Assembly: GCA_964425645.1 (NCBI GenBank)
Contig: CAYRNC010000003.1
Coordinates: forward strand, 1-52,259
From: CAYRNC01 sp964425645
GTDB taxonomy: Bacteria > Bacillota > Clostridia > Peptostreptococcales > Anaerovoracaceae
Length of the DNA stretch: 52,259 bases
Direction of reading: 5' to 3'
This document shows, in pieces, positions 43,426 to 51,912 of this stretch; within the stretch, counting starts at the first letter, position 1, and each line of letters opens with the position of its first letter. Under the pieces are notes generated by a model. That model saw only the letters and a list, made by a program, of their open reading frames with translations. It made no database searches and was not told the DNA's origin. Position numbers and translations under genes: made by a program.

Positions 43426-44538
43426 ATGCCTATATTCAAGGATCAAGGCTTGATGTATGAGGTCATTGAAAACATGCGGTCAATGGTCAGGGTAATAGAT
43501 GATAAAGAATATATAAAATACATGAATAAAAGCATGCGCGAAGAATTTGGCGACAAAACGGGAAGAAAATGCTTCTCCATGCTTGAAAGAGGTGAAAGCT
43601 GTGAGGATTGCGTCAGTTTAAAATGCATAGGCAGCAAAAGACCGGAATCAAAGGATGTTCACTTCGGAGAAAAGTGTTACAGAATTATAGCTTCGCCTGC
43701 AAAGATTACCGAGGATTTATTTTATTCAATAGAAATATTCCATGACATTACAGAACAAAAGAAACTGGAATCCGAATCAGCAAGGCATTATGAAAAACTG
43801 TTAGGCGATATAAGTTTTGCAAAGCAGATACAAAGAAAAGTTCTGCCGAAGAATAAGGTATATTGGAATTCGCTTAAAATAGAATCATCATATTTGCCGA
43901 GTGAAGATTTAAGCGGCGATATCTTTGACATAATCGGATTAGACGACGGCAAATGTCTGTTTTATATAGCGGATGTGTCGGGGCATGGAGTCAGATCCTC
44001 TTTGTTGACGATGTTTCTTCGTCAGGTTGTTCGGGGCATGAAGGCTGCAGCGGCAGACCTCACCGCGCTTTTGGAGGAGCTTTTGAAAAGTTACCGGGAT
44101 CTCAACCTTGACAGCGAGCAGTATATATCTGTTCTTTGCGGCCTTTACAATCGAAACACCAGGGGGTTATCCGTAATAAATGCGGGTCATAATTGTCTTC
44201 CCCTTGTAATTGAATCGTCTGACGAAGAAGTTATCATAAAGGAGATATTCGTTAAAGGAATGCCCATTTGCCGGCTGCTGAACAGTTCAAACCATGAAAT
44301 TCAATTTCTTCAGATGGAAAAGGGCGACAGGATATTGCTTTATACGGACGGCATTACAGAGGCTGCAGATTCAAAGACCGGTAAAAGATTCGGACTTGAG
44401 GGTATATATAAAACAATTAAAGACGGTGATTCCCAAAATGAGCTTAGCCTGGCAGACAGGATAACGGAGAATGCAAAAGCATTCGGAGGATCCTCTACCC
44501 ACGATGATATGGCTGCCATATCGATTGAAATTCTTTAG
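43426..44538 (+). CDS. PAS-domain PP2C (RsbU/SpoIIE-type) serine phosphatase
   Basis: The protein is 370 residues when started at ATG 43426, behind GGGAGGAAATCGG; an upstream in-frame ATG belongs to the parS site. Residues 1-110 form a PAS-like domain with a cluster of four cysteines (KCFSMLERGESCEDCVSLKC). The C-terminal part is a PP2C phosphatase of the SpoIIE/RsbU type (DLSGDIFDIIGLD, FYIADVSGHGVRSSLLTMF, LLYTDGITEA, HDDMAAISIEIL). Such enzymes dephosphorylate anti-anti-sigma factors. The RsbV-like protein at 25.4 kb is the obvious candidate substrate. Confidence 0.88.
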   Translation: MPIFKDQGLMYEVIENMRSMVRVIDDKEYIKYMNKSMREEFGDKTGRKCFSMLERGESCEDCVSLKCIGSKRPESKDVHFGEKCYRIIASPAKITEDLFYSIEIFHDITEQKKLESESARHYEKLLGDISFAKQIQRKVLPKNKVYWNSLKIESSYLPSEDLSGDIFDIIGLDDGKCLFYIADVSGHGVRSSLLTMFLRQVVRGMKAAAADLTALLEELLKSYRDLNLDSEQYISVLCGLYNRNTRGLSVINAGHNCLPLVIESSDEEVIIKEIFVKGMPICRLLNSSNHEIQFLQMEKGDRILLYTDGITEAADSKTGKRFGLEGIYKTIKDGDSQNELSLADRITENAKAFGGSSTHDDMAAISIEIL

Positions 44539-45086
44539 TCTGCGCTTCTCGCCTGCTTTATGCCCATGTTGGCCAGGGCATCGGCTCTGTTGTTGCGTTC
44601 CGTAACATGCTCAAAATCTTTCATGGTAAAGCTGTCGCCGTTCCATTCCGTGAATTTGAGAAAAAGAGCCTTTTTATCGACGGATTTACTTTGCAGGTTT
44701 ACATGTCCTTTTACGCGAAAAAAATATATTTGATGTACATCAAGATAGTGCAGAAGTGCCTCCCACAAGTCACGATTTTCAACCCCGGTTTTTTTAGAGG
44801 TTTTCCAATTGCTTTTAATCCAATTTAAATACCATTTCTGTCGAAAGCAATTTACTAAATAGGAGCTGTCGGAAAAGGCCCATACCACCATGCCTTTTTT
44901 CGTAATGGCCTGAAGACCCTTAAGGAGCGCAGTCATCTCCATTCGGTTGTTTGTGGTGTTTCTTTCGCCGCCGAACAGCTCCTTTGTATGGTTTCCGTAC
45001 TCCAATATTGCGCCCCAGCCTCCGATGTTATATTCGTCTTGATTGCCGGCACAAGCTCCGTCTGTGTGTATAAAAATTCGTTTCAT
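44535..45086 (-). CDS. rnhA: Ribonuclease HI with an internal insertion
   Basis: RNase HI degrades RNA in RNA-DNA hybrids. All four acidic residues are visible: HTDGACAGN, NNRMEMTALL, FSDSSYLVNCF and NNRADALANMG. The 183-residue length is about 30 more than the E. coli enzyme; the extra residues lie between the KGHVN histidine loop and the last aspartate (LQSKSVDKKALFLKFTEWNG and on). The gene is antiparallel to its neighbours and overlaps the end of the phosphatase gene by 4 bases. Confidence 0.92.
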   Translation of the reverse strand: MKRIFIHTDGACAGNQDEYNIGGWGAILEYGNHTKELFGGERNTTNNRMEMTALLKGLQAITKKGMVVWAFSDSSYLVNCFRQKWYLNWIKSNWKTSKKTGVENRDLWEALLHYLDVHQIYFFRVKGHVNLQSKSVDKKALFLKFTEWNGDSFTMKDFEHVTERNNRADALANMGIKQARSAD

Positions 45087-45261
45087 AGCACCCCCTGCGA
45101 GTTTTTAAAACTAAATGTAAAGCGATCTTAAATCGCGTGTAATATAATTGTAACAAATCTGCGATATACTTATTTTGGACGAGAAACATTGCCGTCACGA
45201 TGATTCGTATACATATCATAACATATGAAAACCGATATTAACAGAGAGGAGGCGATTTACG

Positions 45262-45792
45262 GTGAGAATAAGAGTTCTGGCGACAGTCATTTTTATTATA
45301 ATGCTTTGCGGAACAGCCTCGGCATTTGCGGCATCCGACCCAGCAGTCACAATCGTAAGTCCGTCCCAGGCCGTATACGGGGATAGTCTTTTGATTTCTA
45401 TAAAAATAACAGCGCAAAAGACGATTCGGATTTCCCTATACGAAGAAAAGGAAAAGGTAGGAGATAAACTGATATCTATAGATCCCTCATCCGGGAACAG
45501 TTTAGGCGAAAAATCTTTATACAGCGTTTCAATCATGACCCCGGAGACTTTTAAAGGGAAAAACAATCTTCAATTCTATAGCAAGCAGATAAGCGACGTT
45601 ACCCCGGGGTTGTACAGGGTGAAGGCAGATACCCTTGATACTGTGGGAGCTGTAACGGCCTCATCTGACTCCAGGTTTATTGTGATGCCTAAAGAAAGCG
45701 AGACCGCAGAGGGAAGCGCCATATTTGAGACACAGCAAACGGGCGCCTTCCAATGGGTACAGAATTTGCTTAAAAGTATCTTTGGAAATTAA
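45262..45792 (+). CDS. Secreted beta-rich protein of unknown function
   Basis: The 176-residue protein starts at GTG behind AGAGGAGG. It has a typical Sec signal peptide (hydrophobic stretch VLATVIFIIMLCG, cleavage probably after SAFAA near residue 24) and a beta-strand-rich domain (about 28-145) resembling an Ig-like fold. I do not recognise its family. It is followed after 15 bases by walH, so it may be exported to the same envelope space as the Wal sensors. Confidence 0.65.
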   Translation: MRIRVLATVIFIIMLCGTASAFAASDPAVTIVSPSQAVYGDSLLISIKITAQKTIRISLYEEKEKVGDKLISIDPSSGNSLGEKSLYSVSIMTPETFKGKNNLQFYSKQISDVTPGLYRVKADTLDTVGAVTASSDSRFIVMPKESETAEGSAIFETQQTGAFQWVQNLLKSIFGN

Positions 45793-45807
45793 AGGCGGCG
45801 CAATGCC

Positions 45808-47247
45808 ATGAACAGACCGAAGGGTACAGAAGGGTTAAAGACGATATTGATAATAGCATTGTTTTTTTCGACAATGCTATTATTATATTTCAATTGGGGC
45901 TATCCTGATATAAAGGCTTTTCGCATTCTTCATCTGGTTTCCGAAGAGGATGTTGTCGAAGCCCCTGCAATTAAAGAAGTGGTGCATCCTTTGGATGTGG
46001 TGGTTAACTTCGGGGCAGGTACCTATGCTCGATTGGGGTGGGGTCAATTTGATTCCTGGAACGAGTGTGTAGCTGCACTGGCATATTATAGCCGGGGAAA
46101 TATGGTTTTGGTAGAAGAAATTACTTTATCACAGTATGATAAAATAATGGATTTCCGCTCAATTCGTTTCGATTTTCAGTACGGGATCCCTTTTAACTCT
46201 TTCTGCAGGCATTACGATATAGCATCTGTTCAGGGGTTTGGACAAATTGAAACATTCAGTGAGGTAGGATACTCATTGGGAAGCCCCGAAAGCATCTTCA
46301 TTGCAGATAAAATTAAAGGTAAGTATTACAGAATAGTGTCAAGCGAACAGGTTTCCCGCCTAAGCGCATTGATATCCGCTGCAGAAAAGGCAGATTATAT
46401 AACCTGCTATCCGATCGGCACATTTGTCGGCACTGGCGGAAAGACAATTATTCCTTTAACCTTTGAAAGCAGGTTGGCGAGCATAGGTTTCGAACCTGAA
46501 CTGTCGGGCAGGAACGGGGCCCGCATCCGGGAATTTGCCGAGATTTTTTTTGGAGAGAGCTTCGATTTTGTAAGAAGGATAGAAGAAAGCAAGGGTACTC
46601 TCATTTATATGTACGGCTACGGCGGTAAGGTGCTCACTATAAATCCGGACGGAAGTGCGGAATATAAGGAGAAAATCGGGGTTGGCAGCGGCCAGCACGA
46701 TTATTTTGAAAGCCTCGGGGGAGCATTGCAATTTGTGGCATCTCACGGAGGTTTTAATTCTAGAGGGGATTTGATTCCTTATTTAAAGGAATCGAAGCTG
46801 ATAGATAAAGATAAGAAAAAGGGATATGTCTTTATTTTCGGAATGAGGATTTCCGATGAAAGCCTGTACAGTGTGGGAAGTGAAATCATCAGCGTTGAAA
46901 TTATAGGCGGACAGGTAATCAACTATAAGAGAAATATGATCACTATTGATGGCTATGATAAGACTATGACGAAAGAAACTTATTCTGCTATAAACATGCT
47001 TGCAAAAAACTATCAGTATATTAATTCGGTTCTCTTATCGGAAGGTTATAAGTCAAGCCCTGAAAAGGGAGAGGCGTTGTTTGATTATATTTCTGAAAGA
47101 ATACTGCTGGTAAAGACAGGTTATGTAAGGCCTGTTGAAGGCAATGAGCTCATCCCCTCTTTTGTTGTTGTGGTTGAAGACATAACATTTTATTTTGATC
47201 TGTTCGATGTGGAGCCGCTCGGATATAATAAAAGCGGCGGAATTTAG
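45808..47247 (+). CDS. walH: WalH (YycH)-like regulator of WalRK
   Basis: The 479-residue protein has one N-terminal membrane helix (about 10-30) and a large extracellular region, as YycH proteins do. In Bacillus, WalH and WalI bind WalK and restrain its activity. The identification rests on length, topology, the WNWGYPD start of the extracellular region and the following walI/walJ/htrA genes, since YycH sequences are poorly conserved. It is 9 bases before walI. Confidence 0.75.
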   Translation: MNRPKGTEGLKTILIIALFFSTMLLLYFNWGYPDIKAFRILHLVSEEDVVEAPAIKEVVHPLDVVVNFGAGTYARLGWGQFDSWNECVAALAYYSRGNMVLVEEITLSQYDKIMDFRSIRFDFQYGIPFNSFCRHYDIASVQGFGQIETFSEVGYSLGSPESIFIADKIKGKYYRIVSSEQVSRLSALISAAEKADYITCYPIGTFVGTGGKTIIPLTFESRLASIGFEPELSGRNGARIREFAEIFFGESFDFVRRIEESKGTLIYMYGYGGKVLTINPDGSAEYKEKIGVGSGQHDYFESLGGALQFVASHGGFNSRGDLIPYLKESKLIDKDKKKGYVFIFGMRISDESLYSVGSEIISVEIIGGQVINYKRNMITIDGYDKTMTKETYSAINMLAKNYQYINSVLLSEGYKSSPEKGEALFDYISERILLVKTGYVRPVEGNELIPSFVVVVEDITFYFDLFDVEPLGYNKSGGI

Positions 47248-47255
47248 GGGATAAA

Positions 47256-47987
47256 ATGGACTGGACCAAGGCAAAAACTATCCTGATCATCGCCTTGCTG
47301 ATCACAAATCTCTTTCTCGGAATTATTTATGTGGCGGCGCAGATAAAACAAGGTGCCGGAGAAAAAATGCTGCATAAAGAAACCGTAGAGCTGTTGGAGA
47401 AAAAACAGATACGAATTTTGACCGAGCTTCCCATTAAACACAGCAAAATGGCAGTTTTAAATGTCAGATATGATCGCATGGATCAGGATGTTTTGGAGAC
47501 ATTGCTTGAAAAGCAAGAAGGAATGGGAGAAGATCGCAATCAAGACGATTTTGTGAAGTATGCCGATAATTTCTTGAATAAATGTGGTATTTTAAGAGAA
47601 AATGTGGTATTAGAAAAGGTAGAAGTGCAAGGTAAGAAAACGAGGGTTACATATAAAAACGTTTATGAGGGTTTTACCATTTTAGAAAGCTATGTAAAAT
47701 GTACGATAGAAAATGGGCTGGTAACGGAATTCAGTCGATACTGGCTTCATCCTTTGGAGTTTGGAAGAACGAAAAGGGAGACGATGTCAGCTTCAGCCGC
47801 ACTTATCCACTTTATGGGCGAAAATGAGCAAACTGAGGAAGTTTGTATTGAAGGGATGGAGCTTGTGTATTGGCTGGATCCCTCAGCGTATGGCATGGAA
47901 TCTACGCTGTATGATACGGCTTTTCCTGCGTGGAAGGTTACATATAGCGGCGGAAAAATACAATACATACCTGCTTATATGGAATAA
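47256..47987 (+). CDS. walI: WalI (YycI)-like regulator of WalRK
   Basis: The 243-residue protein begins MDWTKAKTILIIALLITNLFL, which is the typical YycI start (cytoplasmic WTKAK followed by the single membrane helix), and has an extracellular domain. It pairs with WalH in regulating WalK. The walK gene itself is 39 kb away on the other arm. Confidence 0.85.
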   Translation: MDWTKAKTILIIALLITNLFLGIIYVAAQIKQGAGEKMLHKETVELLEKKQIRILTELPIKHSKMAVLNVRYDRMDQDVLETLLEKQEGMGEDRNQDDFVKYADNFLNKCGILRENVVLEKVEVQGKKTRVTYKNVYEGFTILESYVKCTIENGLVTEFSRYWLHPLEFGRTKRETMSASAALIHFMGENEQTEEVCIEGMELVYWLDPSAYGMESTLYDTAFPAWKVTYSGGKIQYIPAYME

Positions 47988-48041
47988 CAAATTAGTTCTG
48001 TTGGCCAAAATCATATAACTGTCAAATGGAAAGGTTATGCT

Positions 48042-48834
48042 ATGACGTTAAATTTTTGTTCCTTTTCAAGCGGAAGCAGCGGAAATTGCTATCTTGTTCG
48101 AACAAGAGATACAGCATTGCTTGTAGATGCCGGAATAAGTCTGAAAAGGATTCGGGAGGGACTTGCCGATACAGGGACTGATCCCCGGCAGCTTGCCGCG
48201 GTTCTTGTTACCCATGAACACGGTGATCATATCAGAAGCCTGGGGGCGCTTCTGAGAAAAAAGCAAAACTTAAGGGCTTATGCCAACGAAAAGACCTGGC
48301 AGGCTATAAAAGCGGATTCTTCGGCAGAAAGAAGGATGTGTTTTGAACAACAAGCCTTTCACGGTGGGAGACATCGAAATAAAGGCTTTTAATGTTTCCC
48401 ACGACGCTGCAGATCCGGTAGGATATTCTTTTTACTGCATGGGAAAGCAGATAAGCATTGTAACTGATACAGGCTGTATAAAGGATGAGGTTGTCGAGGA
48501 GATTGTAGAGGCCGACATTTTGGTTATTGAAGCTAACCACGATGTGGACATGTTGAGAATTGGCCGCTATCCCTGGTATTTGAAACAGAGGATATTGGGA
48601 GATTCGGGCCATCTTTCCAATGAATCGGCCGGTAAGGCGCTTACGAGACTCTTATCAAGACATAGTAAAGAAAGAAGAATTCTGTTGGCGCACCTTAGTA
48701 AGGAAAACAATTTTCCCGAAATGGCCTACCAAACAGTAAAAAATATTTTGGAAGAGCAAAATTATTATATAGGAACTCATACGAAACTAGGCACCCTTAT
48801 AAGAGATGAAATCAGCATAGTATACGGGGTGTGA
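48042..48834 (+). CDS. walJ: WalJ (YycJ) metallo-beta-lactamase-fold exonuclease, frameshifted
   Basis: Two frames together give a 263-residue MBL-fold protein, the same size as Bacillus YycJ. The first frame (48042 to about 48344) has CSFSSGSSGNCYLV and the zinc motif VTHEHGDHI; the second (from about 48343) has FNVSHDAADPVGYSF, ITDTGCI, EANHDVDMLRIGRYPW and HLSKENN. Dropping one T from the TTTT run at 48341-48344 joins the two frames with no stop. As read, the first frame would end at residue 116 without the second half of the active site. The family links DNA repair and division to wall control; an assembly error cannot be excluded. Confidence 0.85.
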
Positions 48835-48858
48835 TATTACAGACAGGAGGGATATGGA

Positions 48859-50049
48859 GTGGACGAATACAAAACACAGATGAATGAGGAAAATGAATAC
48901 ATTAATGCAGAGTTTTCAATAAAAGAAGATAGGAAAAAAACCAAAAGCAGCAAGAGGCTGCTTTCAGCTTTGCTTGTCATACTCCTGTCCGGTGGGGCCG
49001 GTTTCGGAGGAGGCATGGTTGCACTACATCATTATGGAAGCACCGGATCGCCTGATTCGGCCAACATCATTAAAATTAACGCGGAGGATAATGTAAACAC
49101 GGCGGAAGCCGTTGCCGCAAAGGTAATACCCTCCGTAGTCGGAATAAGTACGACTACCGAGATGGTAAGGCGCGATATCTTCGGTTTTCAAAGCGGGCGT
49201 CTTGTGGAAGGCGTCGGTACAGGTATTATCGCAGATAAAAAGGGTTTCATTTTGACGAACTCCCATGTGGTCAGTGATGGGAAGGCCAAAACCATTACGG
49301 TGCAGCTTACCGATGGAAGGGAGTTGAAGGGTGAAGTTCTTTGGAACGATAAGATACTGGACTTGGCGATGGTTAAAATTGATGCGGATAACCTGACTCC
49401 GGCAGAGTTAGGGGATTCGGACAAAGTCAACATCGGGGCATACGCGGTTGCAATAGGAAATCCTCTTGGGATGGCATTTGACAGAAGCGTAACCCAAGGT
49501 GTAATAAGCGGTCTGAATCGGACAATTAACGTAAGTGAACAAAGTGGAACCATGTTGATGGAAGGTCTTATGCAGACCGATGCCTCCATAAATGCTGGAA
49601 ACAGCGGGGGACCTCTTTTAAACAGTAAAGGACAGGTCATAGGTATAAATACCGCAAAGGCCCCTGCAGGTGAGGGTTTGGGCTTTGCCATTCCGATCAA
49701 TACGGCAAAACCGATAGTACAGGAAATAATGGAGACAGGAGTGTTCAATAAAGCATTTATAGGCATTAGCGGTACGGATATGGAAATTTATCTTCAGGAT
49801 TATCCGGAGGATGATTTAGGTACCAAAACAGGAGTCTATGTCAGGCAAATATACCCGGAAACTCCGGCCGACATTGACGGATTGTTGATAGGCGATGTAA
49901 TAGTTGCAATTGACGGAAAAAAAATCCGCAACATGGAAGGGTTGACAAGAGAGTTGTTTTCATACAAGCCTGAAGAAAAGGTAAAGCTTACTATATTCAG
50001 AAAGCGCCATAAGGTGGACATAGATCTCACCCTCGGCAAAGCAGATTAG
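48859..50049 (+). CDS. htrA: HtrA/DegP-family serine protease
   Basis: The 396-residue protein is a membrane-anchored quality-control protease outside the cell membrane. It has an N-terminal cytoplasmic part, one helix (about 32-52), a trypsin-fold domain with the triad in NSHVV (His), LDLAMVKI (Asp) and GNSGGPL (Ser), and one C-terminal PDZ domain. Translation starts at GTG. It follows walJ, as yycK/htrA does in Bacillus. Confidence 0.95.
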   Translation: MDEYKTQMNEENEYINAEFSIKEDRKKTKSSKRLLSALLVILLSGGAGFGGGMVALHHYGSTGSPDSANIIKINAEDNVNTAEAVAAKVIPSVVGISTTTEMVRRDIFGFQSGRLVEGVGTGIIADKKGFILTNSHVVSDGKAKTITVQLTDGRELKGEVLWNDKILDLAMVKIDADNLTPAELGDSDKVNIGAYAVAIGNPLGMAFDRSVTQGVISGLNRTINVSEQSGTMLMEGLMQTDASINAGNSGGPLLNSKGQVIGINTAKAPAGEGLGFAIPINTAKPIVQEIMETGVFNKAFIGISGTDMEIYLQDYPEDDLGTKTGVYVRQIYPETPADIDGLLIGDVIVAIDGKKIRNMEGLTRELFSYKPEEKVKLTIFRKRHKVDIDLTLGKAD

Positions 50050-50064
50050 CAGGAAGGATACAGC

Positions 50065-50552
50065 TTGAAGATAAGAATTCTGTGTGTAGGCAAACTAAAG
50101 GAAAAATATTGGTCCGCTGCTGCTGNNNNNNNNNNGAATATATTAAACGGTTGGAGAGGTATTGCAGAATATATGTTTCAGAAATAAAGGAGGAAAAATT
50201 ATTTGACGGCGCCTCTCCGGCTGAAAAAGAAAAGGGAAAGACTGCCGAAGGGAACAGAATTCTTTCTAAGTTAGGGATAAATGATTATGTCGTCGCCTTG
50301 GATGCAGGGGGTATCGCTTTGTCCAGTGAAAAGCTGGCAGAGCGGATTCATCAGTTTGCACTTTCAGGGGTAAAGGAAATCGCATTTATTATCGGGGGCT
50401 CAAACGGTCTCTCTGAGCAGGTATTCCGGCGCGCTGATTTAAGACTGTCATTTTCCAGGATGACCTATCCTCATCAGCTTATGAGGATCATTCTCTTGGA
50501 ACAAATCTACCGATGTTACAAAATACTCAGAAACGAGACCTATCATAAATAA
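50065..50552 (+). CDS. rlmH: 23S rRNA pseudouridine1915 N3-methyltransferase RlmH, interrupted by Ns
   Basis: RlmH methylates pseudouridine 1915 in 23S rRNA helix 69. The start is TTG at 50065, giving KIRILCVGKLKEKYW, and the rest after the Ns reads EYIKRLERY, FIIGGSNG and FSRMTYPHQLMRIILLEQ, with the typical NETYHK ending. The two parts are in different frames across the ten Ns (50126-50135). If the true gap is two bases the protein is exactly 159 residues, the usual RlmH length. It follows htrA in the conserved order. Confidence 0.92.
50126..50135. other. Assembly gap of ten Ns
   Basis: Ten undetermined bases lie inside rlmH. The frame on either side only agrees if the true number is 2, 5, 8 and so on; alignment of the flanking residues to the RlmH family favours two, so the ten is probably an arbitrary placeholder. 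Confidence 0.9.
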
Positions 50553-50560
50553 ACAGTCAG

Positions 50561-50582
50561 GCCCCCGGCATGTGCCGGGGGC
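50561..50582. terminator. GC-rich hairpin between convergent rlmH and the DUF1646 gene
   Basis: GCCCCCGGCA (50561-50570) pairs with TGCCGGGGGC (50573-50582); the practical stem is nine pairs with an ATGT loop. It lies between two genes that converge. There is no run of T on either strand, so it may act as a transcript end or roadblock in both directions. Confidence 0.65.
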
Positions 50583-50589
50583 TAAAATG

Positions 50590-51639
50590 CTAAAGAATGA
50601 ACAGAATCACAAAGTAGATAAGCATAATTATAAGACCCAGCGGAATTCCTAGAACGGCCCATTCCCTGCTTCCTATATGCAGCTTGCTTGCGGAAACGAT
50701 GTTGGGGATATTTCCAGGTATCAGCATTCCGCCGCTTACAAGCAGGCCCATCAGTATTGCCGTAATTTGACTGTCTGACATCATGGGACTTATTTCAGCA
50801 GCCGCCAAAGTAGCGTTGTCTAAAACGGCGGAAATCATATTTATCCAATAGAGTGCCATGCTGTGAAGTTTTATTATATAAGCATTGATAAGAGGTTTGA
50901 ATCCAGCGCCGAGGAGCTCCAAAGCGACCACGAACAGAAATATCTTTCCTGCCCGGATGAATATCTCGGGGTAGCCTTCCGGGGCGAGGCTGACATGGGA
51001 AACAGCCGCTTCCCTTTCAAGTTCGGCCTTACTTAATATTTTTGCCTTTGTTCCCACAAAGACAGCACCCAATATGCCAACCGCTAACACACCGGGTACT
51101 ATGTATATGCCTAAAGTGCGCGCAAGGAATAGGAAATCTTCATTCAAGACTGATACAACGATCGTTGCCAGGGGCTCGCCGATCGGGGTTAAGGCGGCTC
51201 CGAGACCGATGGAAAAACAAGCTATTATGACAAAGCGAACCCTCATTTTCCTTGATATTGGAAGGGCCTGGGCCATCTCTACCAACACTAAAGATGCTAT
51301 GATAGCCGTAATGATACTGGATATAAAGCCCAGGACAATAATGATTAAAAACATGATTATAGGCATGCTCACCCTGCGGGATACGGCGTCCATTCCGGAT
51401 CTGATTTTTATGACTGTAAATTTAAACAGCAGGCCTGCAATCAATACAGCGGCGGTGATAAAATACAGCATTCTGTTATGCAATATTTCAGATGCGAGAT
51501 GCATGGACATGACTTTTGATACGCCGGTAGCCAAAAGGCCCATGGTGAAAAGGAAAATTTCAAGATTGTGTTCAACTTTTTTAACAATAAAAGGTATGGT
51601 TAGTATTGCCAGAAGAATAATTGCCAATCCTATAATCAT
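50590..51639 (-). CDS. DUF1646-family integral membrane transporter
   Basis: The 349-residue protein has about ten hydrophobic helices and begins MIIGLAIILLAILTIPFIVK, typical of DUF1646. The family resembles ion-transporter superfamily proteins; in some bacteria such genes are controlled by a sodium-sensing riboswitch, which suggests cation export. No such leader is visible here: the upstream 150 bases on this strand are AT-rich and unstructured. A CAGGAGG site precedes the ATG. The transported ion is an inference. Confidence 0.8.
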   Translation of the reverse strand: MIIGLAIILLAILTIPFIVKKVEHNLEIFLFTMGLLATGVSKVMSMHLASEILHNRMLYFITAAVLIAGLLFKFTVIKIRSGMDAVSRRVSMPIIMFLIIIVLGFISSIITAIIASLVLVEMAQALPISRKMRVRFVIIACFSIGLGAALTPIGEPLATIVVSVLNEDFLFLARTLGIYIVPGVLAVGILGAVFVGTKAKILSKAELEREAAVSHVSLAPEGYPEIFIRAGKIFLFVVALELLGAGFKPLINAYIIKLHSMALYWINMISAVLDNATLAAAEISPMMSDSQITAILMGLLVSGGMLIPGNIPNIVSASKLHIGSREWAVLGIPLGLIIMLIYFVILFIL

Positions 51640-51783
51640 TCAAGTAAACCTCCTGCCGGTCAATAAAATAGATGTTTTGATTCAATTCACGAATGTCATT
51701 TTAACAATGGAACCGTTTAATTTCAAGTCCTTATTCGTGATTTCTTTTAAATGTAAAATAACTGTTGATTTTTTTATCAAAAA

Positions 51784-51801
51784 ATGTTATTTTATTAACA
51801 A
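51784..51801. promoter_or_regulatory. Candidate Rex operator
   Basis: ATGTTATTTTATTAACAA matches the clostridial Rex consensus TTGTTAANNNNTTAACAA at 12 of 14 fixed positions, including the whole right half. Rex is the NADH/NAD+-sensing repressor of fermentation and hydrogenase genes. It lies 137 bases upstream of the hydrogenase-regulator start. It is in the divergent spacer, so it could also affect the DUF1646 gene. Confidence 0.55.
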
Positions 51802-51826
51802 CAACAGAATTCGTACTGAGATCATT

Positions 51827-51912
51827 AGGGTTTGGCCCGAGTGGGAAGGCGGAAACATCATAACTTTTAATTGTCTGCCGCCCTTGTGCACCCTCCCGCG
51901 TGGAGGTTTTTT
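51827..51912 (+). promoter_or_regulatory. Riboswitch-like leader ending in an intrinsic terminator
   Basis: The leader can fold with a closing stem AGGGT (51827-51831)/ACCCT (51890-51894), a small stem CCC/GGG (51836-51845) and a stem GGCGG (51848-51852)/CCGCC (51878-51882). The terminator stem CCTCC (51892-51896)/GGAGG (51902-51906), followed by six T, uses part of the closing-stem sequence, so the two are mutually exclusive. This is typical of transcription attenuation. I do not recognise the class, and the pairing was done by eye without covariation data. Confidence 0.5.

Noticed and set aside
51640..51780. Sodium riboswitch upstream of the DUF1646 gene
   Set aside because: The family is sometimes preceded by one, but this strand shows only AT-rich sequence without stable stems.
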